64,000 nt of DNA from Actinomycetospora lutea (GCF_028737205.1 NZ_JAQZAL010000006.1:153226-217225), one strand, 5' to 3'. Counted from the first letter of the stretch, positions 52,273-61,734 are shown. Made by a program: numbers and translations. Notes: generated by a model from the letters alone, not told the origin.

Positions 52273-53121
52273 ATGGGTGGTGCGTCGTCGTTGCTCGACG
52301 AGCAGGGTTCCCCGTCGCGGCGGTGGGCCGACCTCGGGGTGGTGCGGGCCTCGGAGCTGCGGGGCCGGCGGCGCGCTCCGGTGTCGGAACGGGCGCCGGA
52401 CCCGGTCCCGGAGGAGGTCGTGCCGGCCGAGCCGCCGCGCGCGGACCGCGAGGGCAGCGCGGTGCTGCCGGTGTCCGCGCCGCTGGCCGGTCTGCTGCCC
52501 GACGGCGGGTTGCGGCGCGGGTCGACGGTCGCGGTGTGCGGGTCGACGTCGCTGCTGCTCGCGCTGCTGGCCGAGGCCTCGCGCGACGGTGCGTGGTGCG
52601 CGGTGGTGGGGCTGGGCGACCTCGGGGTCCAGGCGGCGGCCGAGGCGGGGCTCGACCTGGCGCGCACGGCGCTGGTGCCCCGGCCCGGGCCGCGTCCGGC
52701 GGCGGTGGTGGCGGCACTGGTCGACGGGGTCGACGTGGTCGTGCTCGACACGACGCTGCCCGGCGTGCGGTGGCCCGCGGGCGAGCGCCAGCGGCTCGGC
52801 GCACGGGTCCGCCAGCGGGGGGCGGTACTGGTGCCGGTCGGGGCGCCGGGCGCGTGGCCGGGGGCCGAGGTCGAGCTGCGGGCCGAGGGCAGCGCCTGGG
52901 CCGGGCTCGGGGGCGACGGCGCGGGACGCCTGCGCTCGCGGCGGGTCCGGGTGCGCTCCGCGGCCCGGGGCCGGCCGGGCGAGCAGGAGGAGCCGCTGCT
53001 GCTGCCCGGGCCCGCCGGGACGTGCCTGCCGGACGGGGAGCTGCCGGTCGGGGCGCCGCTGACGGGCCCGCCCCGGCGGGTGGAGCGAGCGCCCACCCGC
53101 CTCGGGGCGGTGGCCGGGTGA
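52273..53121 (+). CDS. imuA': SOS mutagenesis protein ImuA'
   Basis: A 282-residue RecA-like-fold protein lacking a full Walker A, as in ImuA' (Rv3395c). Visible features are LPVSAPLAGLLPDGGLRRGSTVAVCG, CAVVGLGDLG and VDVVVLDTTLPGVRW. It is the accessory partner that links ImuB and DnaE2 in error-prone translesion synthesis. ATG 52273, with GAGGAGGG within the LexA box edge. Its stop overlaps imuB as GTGA. Confidence 0.88.
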   Translation: MGGASSLLDEQGSPSRRWADLGVVRASELRGRRRAPVSERAPDPVPEEVVPAEPPRADREGSAVLPVSAPLAGLLPDGGLRRGSTVAVCGSTSLLLALLAEASRDGAWCAVVGLGDLGVQAAAEAGLDLARTALVPRPGPRPAAVVAALVDGVDVVVLDTTLPGVRWPAGERQRLGARVRQRGAVLVPVGAPGAWPGAEVELRAEGSAWAGLGGDGAGRLRSRRVRVRSAARGRPGEQEEPLLLPGPAGTCLPDGELPVGAPLTGPPRRVERAPTRLGAVAG

Positions 53122-54824
53122 GCGCGCCGGCGCGGGTGCTCGCGCTCTGGTGTCCCGACTGGCCGGTGGTGGCGGGCGCCGCCGAGGCGGGGCTGCCGCC
53201 CGCGCGGCCCGCGGCGGTGCTGGCGTCCCACCGGGTGGTGGCCTGCTCGGCGACGGCCCGGGCGCAGGGCATCCGACGGGGGCTGCGCCGACGCGAGGCC
53301 CAGGCCCGCTGCCCGGACCTCGCGGTGCTCGCCCGCGACCCCGAGCGCGACGCCCGCTGCTTCGAGCCGGTCGCGGCGGCGGTCGAGGAGCTCGCGCCGG
53401 GGGTCGAGGTGGTGCGCCCGGGGCTCGTCGCGCTCTCGGCGCGCGGCCCGGCGCGGTACTTCGGGGGCGAGGAGGTCGTGGCCGAGCGCCTGGTCGACCT
53501 CGTGGCGGGCCGCACCCGCGTCGAGTGCCAGGTGGGGGTGGCCGACGGGCTGTTCCCCGCCGGCCTCGCCGCCCGCCGCTCGCTGCTGGTGCCGCCCGGC
53601 GGGAGCCCGGCGTTCCTGGCGCCGCTGCCGGTCACCGAGCTCGAGCTCGAGCCGGGCGTCGAGCCCGACACCGCCGGCGCCGACGACGACGCGAGCGCGA
53701 CGCGCGCGGAGCTGATCGGCCTGCTGCGCCGGCTCGGGCTCACGACGCTGGGCGCCTTCGCCGACCTGTCGGCCACCGACGTGGCCTCGCGCTTCGACGC
53801 CGCCGCGGTCCGGGCCCACCGCCTGGCCCGCGGGCTCGACGAGCGCCCGCCCTCCCGGCGCCGGATCCCCGACGAGCTCACCGTCGAGCTCCCCCTCGAT
53901 CCGCCGGTCGACCGGGTCGACGCCGCCGCCTTCGCCGCCCGCTCGCTGTCCGAACGGCTGCACGAGGCGCTGGGCCGGGCGGGCCTGGCCTGCACGCGCC
54001 TCGGCGTGCAGGCCCGCACCACCGAGGGCGACGAGCTGGCCCGGGTCTGGCGCTGCGCCGAGCCGCTCACCCCGCACGGCACCGCCGACCGCGTGCGCTG
54101 GCAGCTCGAGGGCTGGTTGTCACGGCGGCAGGGCGACAGGCGTGACGGCGGGCTCACCGTGCTGCGCCTGGTGCCCGAGGAGGTCGTCGACGCCGGGCGG
54201 TTGCAGCTCGGGCTCTGGGGCGAGGTCGGGGTGGCCGACGAGCGGGCCGGGCGGGCGCTGGTGCGCGTCCAGGGGCTGCTCGGGCCCGAGGAGGTGCTCA
54301 CCGGGGTGTCCGGCGGGGGGCGCGGTCCCGGCGAGCGGATCCGCCTCGTGCCCTGGGGCGACGAGCGGGTGCCCCGCGGCGCCGACCCGGAGGCGCCCTG
54401 GCCCGGCGTCCTCCCGGCGCCCTCGCCGGCGCGCGTGCCGCCCGAGCCGCTGCCGGCGCGGGTGCTCGACGCCGGGGGTGCCCCGGTGCGGCGGGCCTCC
54501 CGCGGGCGGCTCACGGCCCCGCCCGCCCACGTGGCGCTCGGTGCCGACCCGTCGGCCCCCACCGCGCCGGTGCGCGCGTGGGGCGGCCCGTGGCCCGATC
54601 CCGGCCGCTGGTGGGACCCCCGCGCCGTCGCCGGGGGCAGCCTGCGCATCCAGGTGGTGTGCAGCACCGACGCCGACGAGATCGCCGCCGGCCGCGACCC
54701 CGAGCCCGACCCGGCGGCCGACCTCGCGCCCGACCCGGTCGCCTCCGGCGCCGACGCGGTCGGGCGCGCCCTGCTGCTGGTGCACCGCGACGGCCGCTGG
54801 GCGGTGGAGGGGATCTACGACTGA
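53118..54824 (+). CDS. imuB: Y-family polymerase-like protein ImuB
   Basis: A 568-residue Y-family polymerase relative that lacks the catalytic acidic triad. It begins LALWCPDWPVVAGAAEAG, has the ACSATARAQGIRRGLRRREA palm/finger segment, a LGAFADLSATDVASRFDA HhH region and a little-finger domain. At about residue 363 the motif QLGLW is a beta-clamp binding site, as in mycobacterial ImuB. It serves as the scaffold that brings DnaE2 to the clamp. Start GTG 53118 overlaps the imuA' stop. Confidence 0.92.
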   Translation: MSAPARVLALWCPDWPVVAGAAEAGLPPARPAAVLASHRVVACSATARAQGIRRGLRRREAQARCPDLAVLARDPERDARCFEPVAAAVEELAPGVEVVRPGLVALSARGPARYFGGEEVVAERLVDLVAGRTRVECQVGVADGLFPAGLAARRSLLVPPGGSPAFLAPLPVTELELEPGVEPDTAGADDDASATRAELIGLLRRLGLTTLGAFADLSATDVASRFDAAAVRAHRLARGLDERPPSRRRIPDELTVELPLDPPVDRVDAAAFAARSLSERLHEALGRAGLACTRLGVQARTTEGDELARVWRCAEPLTPHGTADRVRWQLEGWLSRRQGDRRDGGLTVLRLVPEEVVDAGRLQLGLWGEVGVADERAGRALVRVQGLLGPEEVLTGVSGGGRGPGERIRLVPWGDERVPRGADPEAPWPGVLPAPSPARVPPEPLPARVLDAGGAPVRRASRGRLTAPPAHVALGADPSAPTAPVRAWGGPWPDPGRWWDPRAVAGGSLRIQVVCSTDADEIAAGRDPEPDPAADLAPDPVASGADAVGRALLLVHRDGRWAVEGIYD

Positions 54825-54897
54825 GCTGCCGCCTCGTGTCACAGCCGGGCGGTGCTGTCTCGTCTCCGGAGGGACAATGTCTCGGTCCGGGAGGGCG

Positions 54898-55821
54898 ATG
54901 GCCATGCGAGTGTTCGTGGCGGGAGCGACCGGGGTCGTCGGGCGGCGCCTGGTGCCGCAGCTCGTGGCCCGTGGTCACCAGGTGACGGCGACGACCACGG
55001 GCCCGCAGAAGAAGGACCTCCTCGAACAGCTGGGCGCCGAGGCCGTCGTGATGGACGGCCTGGACGGCGCGTCGGTCGGTGAGGCGGTGGCCACCGCACG
55101 ACCGGACGTGATCGTGCACCAGATGACCGCGATCGCCGGCAAGCCCGACCTGCGGCACATGGATCGGTGGTTCGCCCTCACGAACCGGCTGCGCACCGAG
55201 GGGACGGATCACCTGCTCGCCGCGGCCGAGGCCACCGGGGTCCCCCACGTCGTCGCCCAGGGGTACGCCGGCTGGAACGGCATCCGCCAGGGCGGATGGG
55301 TGAAGTCCGAGGAGGACCCGCTGGACCCCGGCGTCGGGTCGGCCGCGCCGGTGATGGCGGCCCTCCGGTACCTCGAGGACGCAGTGCTCAGGGCGGACGG
55401 CGCAGTCCTGCGGTACGGCGGGCTCTACGGTCCGGGTGCCACCGACGACCAGGTCGAGCTCGTCCGCCGACGGGCGTTCCCGCTGGTCGGCGGCGGTGGT
55501 GGCCACAGCTCGTGGGTGCACCTCGACGACGCGGCGAGCGCCACCGTCCTGGCGGTGGAGCAGCACGCGAGGGGCGTGTTCGACGTCGTCGACGACGAAC
55601 CCGCTCCGGCTCGCGAGTGGCTCCCCTGGTTGGCCGCGTGCGCCGGGGCGAAGCCGCCCCGACGGGTCCCCGCCTGGCTCGCGCGGCTGGTGGCCGGGGA
55701 CGTGGCGGTCACGGCGATGACCGAGGGGCGCGGCTTCTCCAACGCGAAGGCCAAGCAGCAGCTCGGCTGGCAGCTGCGGCACCCGTCGTGGCGCCAGGGC
55801 TTCCAGGAGGAGCTGCTGTGA
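54898..55821 (+). CDS. NAD-dependent epimerase/dehydratase of the ECF41 module
   Basis: A 307-residue SDR protein with RVFVAGATGVVGRRLVPQLV at the N terminus, APVMAALRYLEDAVL and LRYGGLYGPGA (extended SDR features) and a C-terminal region ending in HPSWRQGFQEEL. Three ATGs (54877, 54898, 54904) are possible; 54877 and 54898 both have GGAGGG-like sites. Its stop overlaps the sigma factor start as GTGA. SDR/epimerase genes are regular partners of ECF41 sigma factors, which control them. Its substrate is unknown. There is no link to mutagenesis. Confidence 0.82.
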   Translation: MAMRVFVAGATGVVGRRLVPQLVARGHQVTATTTGPQKKDLLEQLGAEAVVMDGLDGASVGEAVATARPDVIVHQMTAIAGKPDLRHMDRWFALTNRLRTEGTDHLLAAAEATGVPHVVAQGYAGWNGIRQGGWVKSEEDPLDPGVGSAAPVMAALRYLEDAVLRADGAVLRYGGLYGPGATDDQVELVRRRAFPLVGGGGGHSSWVHLDDAASATVLAVEQHARGVFDVVDDEPAPAREWLPWLAACAGAKPPRRVPAWLARLVAGDVAVTAMTEGRGFSNAKAKQQLGWQLRHPSWRQGFQEELL

Positions 55822-56735
55822 CCCGCGCTGAGGAGTTCCAGGAGCTGCGGCCGCGGCTGTTCGCCATCGCCTACCGCATGCTCGGCAGCGTGGGCGAGGC
55901 CGAGGACGCGGTCCAGGAGACCTGGCTGCGCTTCGACGCCTCCCCGACATCGCCCACGTCGACCAAGGCCTTCCTCTCCGCCGTGGTCACCCGGATCTCG
56001 ATCGACGTGCTGCGGTCGGCGCGGATGCGCCGCGAGGAGTACGTCGGGCCGTGGTTCCCCGAGCCCCTGCTGGCCGATCCCTACGAGGACCCGCAGCGCT
56101 CGGCGGAGCTGGCCGACTCGCTGTCGACGGCCGCCCTCCTGCTCCTCGAGCGGCTGACCCCGCCCGAGCGTGCGGTGTTCGTGCTGCGCGAGGTGTTCGG
56201 GTTCGGCTTCCCCGAGGTCGCCGAGGCCGTGGGCCGCTCGGAGGCGGCATGTCGCCAGCTGGCCGCCCGCGCGCGCCGCCACATGGACACCGGCCGCGCT
56301 CGCTTCGACGCCGATCGGCAGGAGCGCGACGAGCTCGCCGACCGGTTCTTCCACGCCTTCCGGGAAGGTGACGTGGACGGGCTCCGCGAGGTGCTCGCCG
56401 CCGACGTGCACCTGGTCGGCGACGGTGGCGGCAAGGCTCCGCGATGGCCCCGCGGCGTCCTCGGCGTCGAGAACGTGGTCCGGGTGCTCGCCGCGAACGT
56501 CCCGCCGCTCGTCCGCATCGGCGTCACCGTGGAGCCACGCCCGGTGAACGGTCAGCCGGGAGCGATCTTCCGCGACCGGGACGGTCAGGTCCTCACCACC
56601 TGGACCCTCGACGTCCTCGACGGGCGGATCCAGACGATCCGCTCGGTCCTGAACCCGGACAAGCTCCGGCACCTGGGGCCCGTGGCGGACCCCTGGGAGA
56701 TCGCCCGCGAGGCCACCGAGGCCCGCCGGAGCTGA
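55818..56735 (+). CDS. ECF41-family sigma factor with SnoaL-like C-terminal domain
   Basis: A 305-residue ECF sigma factor. Regions 2 (FAIAYRMLGSVGEAEDAVQE) and 4 (LTPPERAVFVLREVFGFGFP to CRQLAARARRHM) are followed by a C-terminal SnoaL-like domain of about 110 residues with the two ECF41 motifs, DGGGK and NPDKL. In this group the extension both aids and restrains activity in place of an anti-sigma factor. GTG 55818 overlaps the epimerase stop. Targets are usually its own operon and an oxidoreductase or DoxX gene next to it. Confidence 0.92.
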   Translation: MTRAEEFQELRPRLFAIAYRMLGSVGEAEDAVQETWLRFDASPTSPTSTKAFLSAVVTRISIDVLRSARMRREEYVGPWFPEPLLADPYEDPQRSAELADSLSTAALLLLERLTPPERAVFVLREVFGFGFPEVAEAVGRSEAACRQLAARARRHMDTGRARFDADRQERDELADRFFHAFREGDVDGLREVLAADVHLVGDGGGKAPRWPRGVLGVENVVRVLAANVPPLVRIGVTVEPRPVNGQPGAIFRDRDGQVLTTWTLDVLDGRIQTIRSVLNPDKLRHLGPVADPWEIAREATEARRS

Positions 56736-56868
56736 CGCTCCGGACCACCCGTCCCACACGGCTCCGCCGCGGACGACCGCGTCGTCCGGGAGCCCCGGCC
56801 GCCCCCGGTCGCGTGGGCCGGCACCACGCCCCCGAGGGCGATCACGCACACCCCCGTCAGGAGGACCG

Positions 56869-57252
56869 ATGAATCTCGCACTCTGGATCGTCGCCGCCGT
56901 GCTGGCCGCCGTGGCCCTGCTCGGCGGGATCACCAAGGTGTTCGTGCCCAAGGAGAAGCTCCCCGCGGTCCCGGGCGGTGGATGGACCGGCGGCGCCAGC
57001 GCCGGCTTCGTCAAGACGCTCGGCGTCCTCGAGCTCCTCGCCGCGGTGGGCCTGATCCTGCCCGCGGTGGCCGGCGTCGCCCCGGTGCTGGTGCCGGTGA
57101 CCGCCGTCTGCTGGATCGTGCTCATGGTCGGGGCGATGGTGACCCACGGCCGCCGCGGCGAGACGGCACTGGTGATGCTGAACCTGCTCTATCTCACGAT
57201 GGCCGCGTTCGTCGTGTGGGGTCGCGTCGGCGCGGAGCCCTTCGTCCTCTGA
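56869..57252 (+). CDS. DoxX-family membrane protein
   Basis: A 127-residue protein with four predicted helices (LWIVAAVLAAVALLGGITKV, LGVLELLAAVGLILPAVAGV, a third at 85-103, and a last ending FVVWGRVG). It fits the DoxX-like family. ATG 56869 follows GTCAGGAGG. It lies 133 bases downstream of the ECF41 gene and is a typical companion of such sigma factors, perhaps in redox stress. Precise role unknown. Confidence 0.82.
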   Translation: MNLALWIVAAVLAAVALLGGITKVFVPKEKLPAVPGGGWTGGASAGFVKTLGVLELLAAVGLILPAVAGVAPVLVPVTAVCWIVLMVGAMVTHGRRGETALVMLNLLYLTMAAFVVWGRVGAEPFVL

Positions 57253-57322
57253 CCGCGCCCCGACCGGTCGACCGGCGCGGGACTGCGGGCGCCCCTCTCC
57301 GTCGCCCCCATCGTCTATTCTG

Positions 57323-57338
57323 TCGAACACGTGTTCGA
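57323..57338. promoter_or_regulatory. LexA (SOS) box of dnaE2
   Basis: TCGAACACGTGTTCGA, identical to the imuA' box and a perfect LexA consensus. It lies next to a -10-like TATTCT (57316-57321) and 21 bases before the dnaE2 start. Upstream only a weak partial match to the PafBC motif is seen, so LexA control is likely to dominate. Confidence 0.92.
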
Positions 57339-57359
57339 TCGACGGTTCGCGAGGTGCCG

Positions 57360-60300
57360 ATGGGGTGGAACAACCCGCCGGTCGACTGGTCGGAGATGGA
57401 ACGCCTGCTGTCCGGGCGCCCGGCCGACGGGCCCAGTCTGCAGGGGCGGGGCAACGGGACGCGGAAGGCGATCCAGGGAGACGCTGCGAAGCGGAGCCCG
57501 ACCCGTCGGGAGGGAGACGCCGCGGTCCGGCGGCGCGACGACGAGCCGCACGAGGGGCACATCGGCCCCTGGCCCCCGGACGACTTCGTGCGCGACCCCC
57601 TCGCCTTCGACGACGGCGATCGCGTGGACGGCCCGGGCACCCTGCGGCCGCCGCGCGACGAGCAGTTCCCCGGCGACGGGGGCGACAGCCCGGCGTGGTC
57701 GCGGCACCGCACGCCCTACCGTCCGCCGACGGGGACGCGCGCCACGGGCACGACCGTCCCCTACGCCGAGCTGCACGTGCACTCCAACTTCAGCTTCCTC
57801 GACGGCGCGTCGCACCCCGAGGAGCTGGTCGAGGAGGCGGCGCGCCTGGGCCTCGAGGCGATCGCGCTGACCGACCACGACGGCATGTACGGAGTGGTGC
57901 GCTTCGCCGAGGCCGCGCAGGAGCTGGGGGTCCCGACGGTCTACGGCGCCGAGCTCTCGCTGGGCCTGTCCGCCCCGCAGAACGGCGTGCCCGACCCCGA
58001 GGGCGACCACCTGCTGGTCCTCGCTCGCGACCCCGACGGCTACCGGGCGATCTCGCGGGCGATCACCGAGGGACAGATGCACACCCACGGCGAGAAGGGC
58101 CGCCCGGTGTACGACCCCGAGCGCGTCGCGTCGACGCTCGGGGGGCACGTGCAGGTGCTGACGGGGTGCCGCAAGGGGTCGGTCCGCCGGGCGCTGGCGA
58201 CGGGCGGGGCGGAGGCGGCCGCCCGCGAGATCGAGCGGCTCGTCGCGCTGTTCGGCGTCGACAACGTCGCGGTCGAGCTCACCGACCAGGGCCTCCCGGA
58301 CGACACCGAGCGCAACGCGGCGCTGGCCGAGCTCGCCGGGCGCGCCGACCGGGGCCGGGGTCTGCGCACGGTGGCCACCACCGGAGCCCACTACGCGACG
58401 CCCGACCGTGCGCGGCTCGCGGCGGCGCTCGGGGCGGTGCGGGCGCGGCGCAGCCTCGACGACGCCGAGGGCTGGCTGCCGCCGGGGCCGTCGCACCTGC
58501 GCTCGGGGGCGGAGATGGCGCAGCGGTTCGCGCGCCACCCGCAGGCCGTCGCCCACGCCGCGGCGCTGGGGCGCGAGTGCGCGTTCGGTCTCGAGCTGCT
58601 GGCCCCCGAGCTCCCGCCGTTCGCGGTGCCCGAGGGCGAGACCGAGGCGAGCTGGCTGCGCCGGCTGACGTGGCTGGGGGCGGGGGTGCGCTACGGCGAC
58701 CGGCTGCGCTCGCCGCGGGCGTTCGAGGTGATCGACCACGAGCTGGACGTCATCGAGCAGCAGGGCTTCCCCGGCTACTTCCTCATCGTCGCCGACATCG
58801 TGCAGTACTGCGTCGACCACGACATCTACTGCCAGGGCCGGGGGTCGGCGGCCAACTCGGCGGTCTGCTTCGCGCTGGGCATCACCCACGTCGACGCCGT
58901 CCAGATGGGCCTGCTGTTCGAACGCTTCCTCTCCCCGGAGCGCGACGGCTACCCCGACATCGACCTCGACATCGAGTCCGACCGCCGCGAGGAGGCCATC
59001 CAGTACGTCTACGCGCGCTACGGGCGCGACCGGGCCGCGCAGGTCGCCAACGTCATCACCTACCGGCCGCGGTCGGCGGTGCGCGACGCGGCTCGCGCGC
59101 TGGGGTTCTCGCAGGGCCAGCAGGACGCGTGGAGCAAGCAGATCGACCGGTGGGGTCCCGGCGCGGAGCTCGCGGGCCAGGTGCCCGAGATGCCGCCGGC
59201 GGTGGCCTCGCTCGCCGAGCAGATCGCGGGCTTCCCGCGCCACCTGGGGATCCATTCCGGCGGCATGGTCATCTGCGACCGCCCGGTCGACCAGGTGGTG
59301 CCCGTGGAGTGGGGGCGGATGCCGGGGCGCAGCGTCATCCAGTGGGACAAGGACGACGCGGCGGCGGTCGGGCTGGTCAAGTTCGACCTGCTGGGGCTGG
59401 GGATGCTCTCGGTGCTGCACTACGCCGCCGACCTGGTCGCCGAACACCACGGGGTGCGGGTGAAGCTGCACGACCTGCAGCCCACCGACCCCGCGGTGTT
59501 CGCCATGCTCGCCGAGGGCGACTCGGTGGGCGTGTTCCAGGTCGAGTCCCGGGCCCAGATGGCGACGCTGCCCCGGCTGCGGCCCCGGGAGTTCTACGAC
59601 CTGGTGGTCGAGGTCGCCCTCATCCGGCCCGGGCCGATCCAGGGCGGGTCGGTGCACCCCTACATCCGGCGGCGCAACGGGCTGGAGCGCGTCGTCTACG
59701 ACCACCCGCTCTGCGAGCCGGCGCTGGAGAAGACCCTCGGGGTGCCGCTGTTCCAGGAGCAGCTCATGCAGCTCGCGGTGGACGTGGCCGGCTTCTCCGC
59801 CGCCGAGGCCGACGAGCTGCGGCGCGCCCTGTCGGCCAAGCGTTCCAGCGAGCGGATCGAGCGGATGCGCGCGCGGTTCTACGAGGGCATGGCGGCCAAC
59901 GGGATCACCGGCGACCTCGCGGACACGATCTTCCACAAGACCAAGGCGTTCGCGAACTTCGGCTTCCCCGAGAGCCACTCGATCAGCTTCGCGTCGCTGG
60001 TCTACGTCAGCGCCTGGTACAAGCTCTACCACCCCGCCGCCTTCTGCGCGGCGCTGCTGCGGGCCCAGCCGATGGGCTTCTACTCGCCCCAGTCGCTCAC
60101 CGCCGACGCCCGCCGCCACGGCGTGGTGGTGCTGGGCCCCGACGTCCAGGTCGCCCTGGACACCCCGGGCCTCGAGCCGCACGAGGGCAGCGCCGGCGGG
60201 GTCGCGGTGCGGCTGGGGCTCGCCGGCGTGCGGGGGCTCGGCGACGAGGTGGCCGCGCGGATCGTGGCCGAGCGCGACACCCGTGGCGCCTACCGCGACG

Positions 60301-60935
60301 TCGCCGACCTCGCCCGCCGCGCCGAGCTGACCACCGCCCACGTCGAGGCCCTCGCGACGGCCGGGGCGCTGGGCTGCTTCGGTCTCGACCGCCGCGAGGC
60401 GCTGTGGGCCGCCGGCGCGGCCGCCGCCGGGGTGGGGGTGGTGCGTGACGGGGTGCGGCACGACCGCCTGCCCGACACCGCGGTGGGGCTCGAGGCCCCG
60501 GCGCTGCCGGGGATGAGCGCGGTCGAGCTCACCGTCGCCGACGTGTGGGCCACCGGCCTGACCCCCGACAGCCACCCGGTGACCCACCTGCGCGCCGCCC
60601 TCGACGAGCGGGGCGCGTACTCGGTGGCCGGGGTCGCCGCCGTGCCTGAGGGCGAGCGCATCGAGGTCGGCGGGGTGGTCACCCACCGCCAGCGTCCCGC
60701 GACGGCGGGCGGGACGACGTTCCTCAACCTCGAGGACGAGACCGGCATGCTCAACGTCGTCTGCTCGGAGGGCCTCTGGGCGCGCCACCGCGTCGTGGCC
60801 CGCACCAGCGCCGCGCTCGTGATCCGCGGCCGTGTCGAGCGGGCCCACGACGCGCCGAGCGTGGTCAACCTCGTCGCCGACCGCGTCGAGCGCCTCGAGC
60901 TCCGCGTGCCGTCGAGCTCGCGGGACTTCCGCTGA
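57360..60935 (+). CDS. dnaE2: Error-prone DNA polymerase III alpha subunit DnaE2
   Basis: A 1191-residue C-family polymerase. It starts MGWNNPPVDWSEMERLLSGR as in mycobacterial DnaE2, has an extra disordered, charged linker to about residue 130, then the PHP domain (YAELHVHSNFSFLDGASHPE). The catalytic PDIDLDIESD motif is near 532, CQGRGSAANSAVCFALG before it, and an OB domain (VTHRQRPATAGGTTFLNLED) near the C terminus; the protein ends SRDFR. It is the catalytic subunit of the ImuA'-ImuB-DnaE2 mutasome for damage-induced mutagenesis. A perfect LexA box precedes it. The N-terminal linker is longer than usual. Confidence 0.96.
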   Translation: MGWNNPPVDWSEMERLLSGRPADGPSLQGRGNGTRKAIQGDAAKRSPTRREGDAAVRRRDDEPHEGHIGPWPPDDFVRDPLAFDDGDRVDGPGTLRPPRDEQFPGDGGDSPAWSRHRTPYRPPTGTRATGTTVPYAELHVHSNFSFLDGASHPEELVEEAARLGLEAIALTDHDGMYGVVRFAEAAQELGVPTVYGAELSLGLSAPQNGVPDPEGDHLLVLARDPDGYRAISRAITEGQMHTHGEKGRPVYDPERVASTLGGHVQVLTGCRKGSVRRALATGGAEAAAREIERLVALFGVDNVAVELTDQGLPDDTERNAALAELAGRADRGRGLRTVATTGAHYATPDRARLAAALGAVRARRSLDDAEGWLPPGPSHLRSGAEMAQRFARHPQAVAHAAALGRECAFGLELLAPELPPFAVPEGETEASWLRRLTWLGAGVRYGDRLRSPRAFEVIDHELDVIEQQGFPGYFLIVADIVQYCVDHDIYCQGRGSAANSAVCFALGITHVDAVQMGLLFERFLSPERDGYPDIDLDIESDRREEAIQYVYARYGRDRAAQVANVITYRPRSAVRDAARALGFSQGQQDAWSKQIDRWGPGAELAGQVPEMPPAVASLAEQIAGFPRHLGIHSGGMVICDRPVDQVVPVEWGRMPGRSVIQWDKDDAAAVGLVKFDLLGLGMLSVLHYAADLVAEHHGVRVKLHDLQPTDPAVFAMLAEGDSVGVFQVESRAQMATLPRLRPREFYDLVVEVALIRPGPIQGGSVHPYIRRRNGLERVVYDHPLCEPALEKTLGVPLFQEQLMQLAVDVAGFSAAEADELRRALSAKRSSERIERMRARFYEGMAANGITGDLADTIFHKTKAFANFGFPESHSISFASLVYVSAWYKLYHPAAFCAALLRAQPMGFYSPQSLTADARRHGVVVLGPDVQVALDTPGLEPHEGSAGGVAVRLGLAGVRGLGDEVAARIVAERDTRGAYRDVADLARRAELTTAHVEALATAGALGCFGLDRREALWAAGAAAAGVGVVRDGVRHDRLPDTAVGLEAPALPGMSAVELTVADVWATGLTPDSHPVTHLRAALDERGAYSVAGVAAVPEGERIEVGGVVTHRQRPATAGGTTFLNLEDETGMLNVVCSEGLWARHRVVARTSAALVIRGRVERAHDAPSVVNLVADRVERLELRVPSSSRDFR

Positions 60936-60995
60936 CCCCTGTAGGACCGCTGCCGAACGAGGACCCGGCGACGGGCGCCCACGGCCCATCTACCC

Positions 60996-61052
60996 GAGCG
61001 AAGGGGCCCTTCGCTCAGCACCGCGGCCCGGCACCGCGGCCCGGCACCGCGG
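60996..61052. repeat. Compact GAGCGAAGGG palindrome plus 13-base tandem repeat
   Basis: A palindrome with 10-base arms GAGCGAAGGG / CCCTTCGCTC around one G (60996-61016) is followed by 2.7 copies of the 13-mer GCACCGCGGCCCG (61018-61052). The palindrome shares its sequence and the trailing AGCACCG with the split repeat at 38017-38122. It lies between the convergent dnaE2 and transporter genes and may terminate both. Confidence 0.75.
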
Positions 61053-61059
61053 CGGTCGG

Positions 61060-61734
61060 TCAGCCGCCGACGATCGGCTTGCCCATCGGCATCGGCTTGC
61101 CGCCGGTCGCCTGGCCGAGGGCGTCCACGAACATGTAGACGCCGACCAGGGCGAAGGCGAACACCACGATGCCGCCGAGGAACAGCAGCCCGGTCGATCC
61201 GCTCGAGGTGCCGAGCAGCACGATCAGCAGGGCGGCGTCGATGAGGACGAACAGCACGGTGAACATCGCCGGCAGGCGCAGCGAGGCCACGGTGAGGACG
61301 ACGACGCCGATCAGCCACGTGAGCAGGAACGTCTCCTGGGCCCCCGTCGCCACGGCGGTGTCGGTGGAGGTCGGCCCGAACCAGTCGGCGCCCAGCGAGG
61401 TCGCCAGCACCGCGAAGCTCAGCCAGAAGCCGGTGAAGATGCCGAAGATCGCGGCGGCCGCACCGTTGCCCGTGCGCGCCGCCCACACCGTGGCCACGAG
61501 CTGCCCGATGCCGGTGCACATGAACAGGATCGGCAGCATGCCGACCAGGGCGGTGCTCGAGGCGCCCGTGAACCCGATGAGGTACAGCCCGAGTGCCACC
61601 GACCCGATCACGAACGTCGGGACCCCGACCAGTGCCGGGTTGGCGCCTGCCGCCGCTGCCGCGTCCGCGGCGGCGGTGTCGGTGGCGGCGTGCGCGCCAC
61701 CGGCGTCGGCGGACTGCTCGTCGATCGTGGTCAT
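61060..61734 (-). CDS. GPR1/FUN34/YaaH (SatP) acetate-type transporter
   Basis: A 224-residue protein with six predicted helices after a 35-residue Ala-rich tail. NPALVGVPTFVIGSVALGLY carries the family NPAPLGL-type motif in variant form; FGIFTGFWLSFAVL and FVDALGQATGG follow. The family transports acetate and succinate. ATG 61734 has GGAGT at good spacing. It is convergent with dnaE2. A dyad at 61785-61802 lies in its upstream region. Confidence 0.85.
   Translation of the reverse strand: MTTIDEQSADAGGAHAATDTAAADAAAAAGANPALVGVPTFVIGSVALGLYLIGFTGASSTALVGMLPILFMCTGIGQLVATVWAARTGNGAAAAIFGIFTGFWLSFAVLATSLGADWFGPTSTDTAVATGAQETFLLTWLIGVVVLTVASLRLPAMFTVLFVLIDAALLIVLLGTSSGSTGLLFLGGIVVFAFALVGVYMFVDALGQATGGKPMPMGKPIVGG

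Noticed and set aside
52273..60935. A complete LexA-controlled imuA'-imuB-dnaE2 operon
   Set aside because: dnaE2 has its own LexA box and three unrelated genes intervene, so it is not a single operon.
57315..60989. A 1224-codon open frame antisense to dnaE2
   Set aside because: No recognisable domain; dnaE2 on the other strand is complete and conserved.
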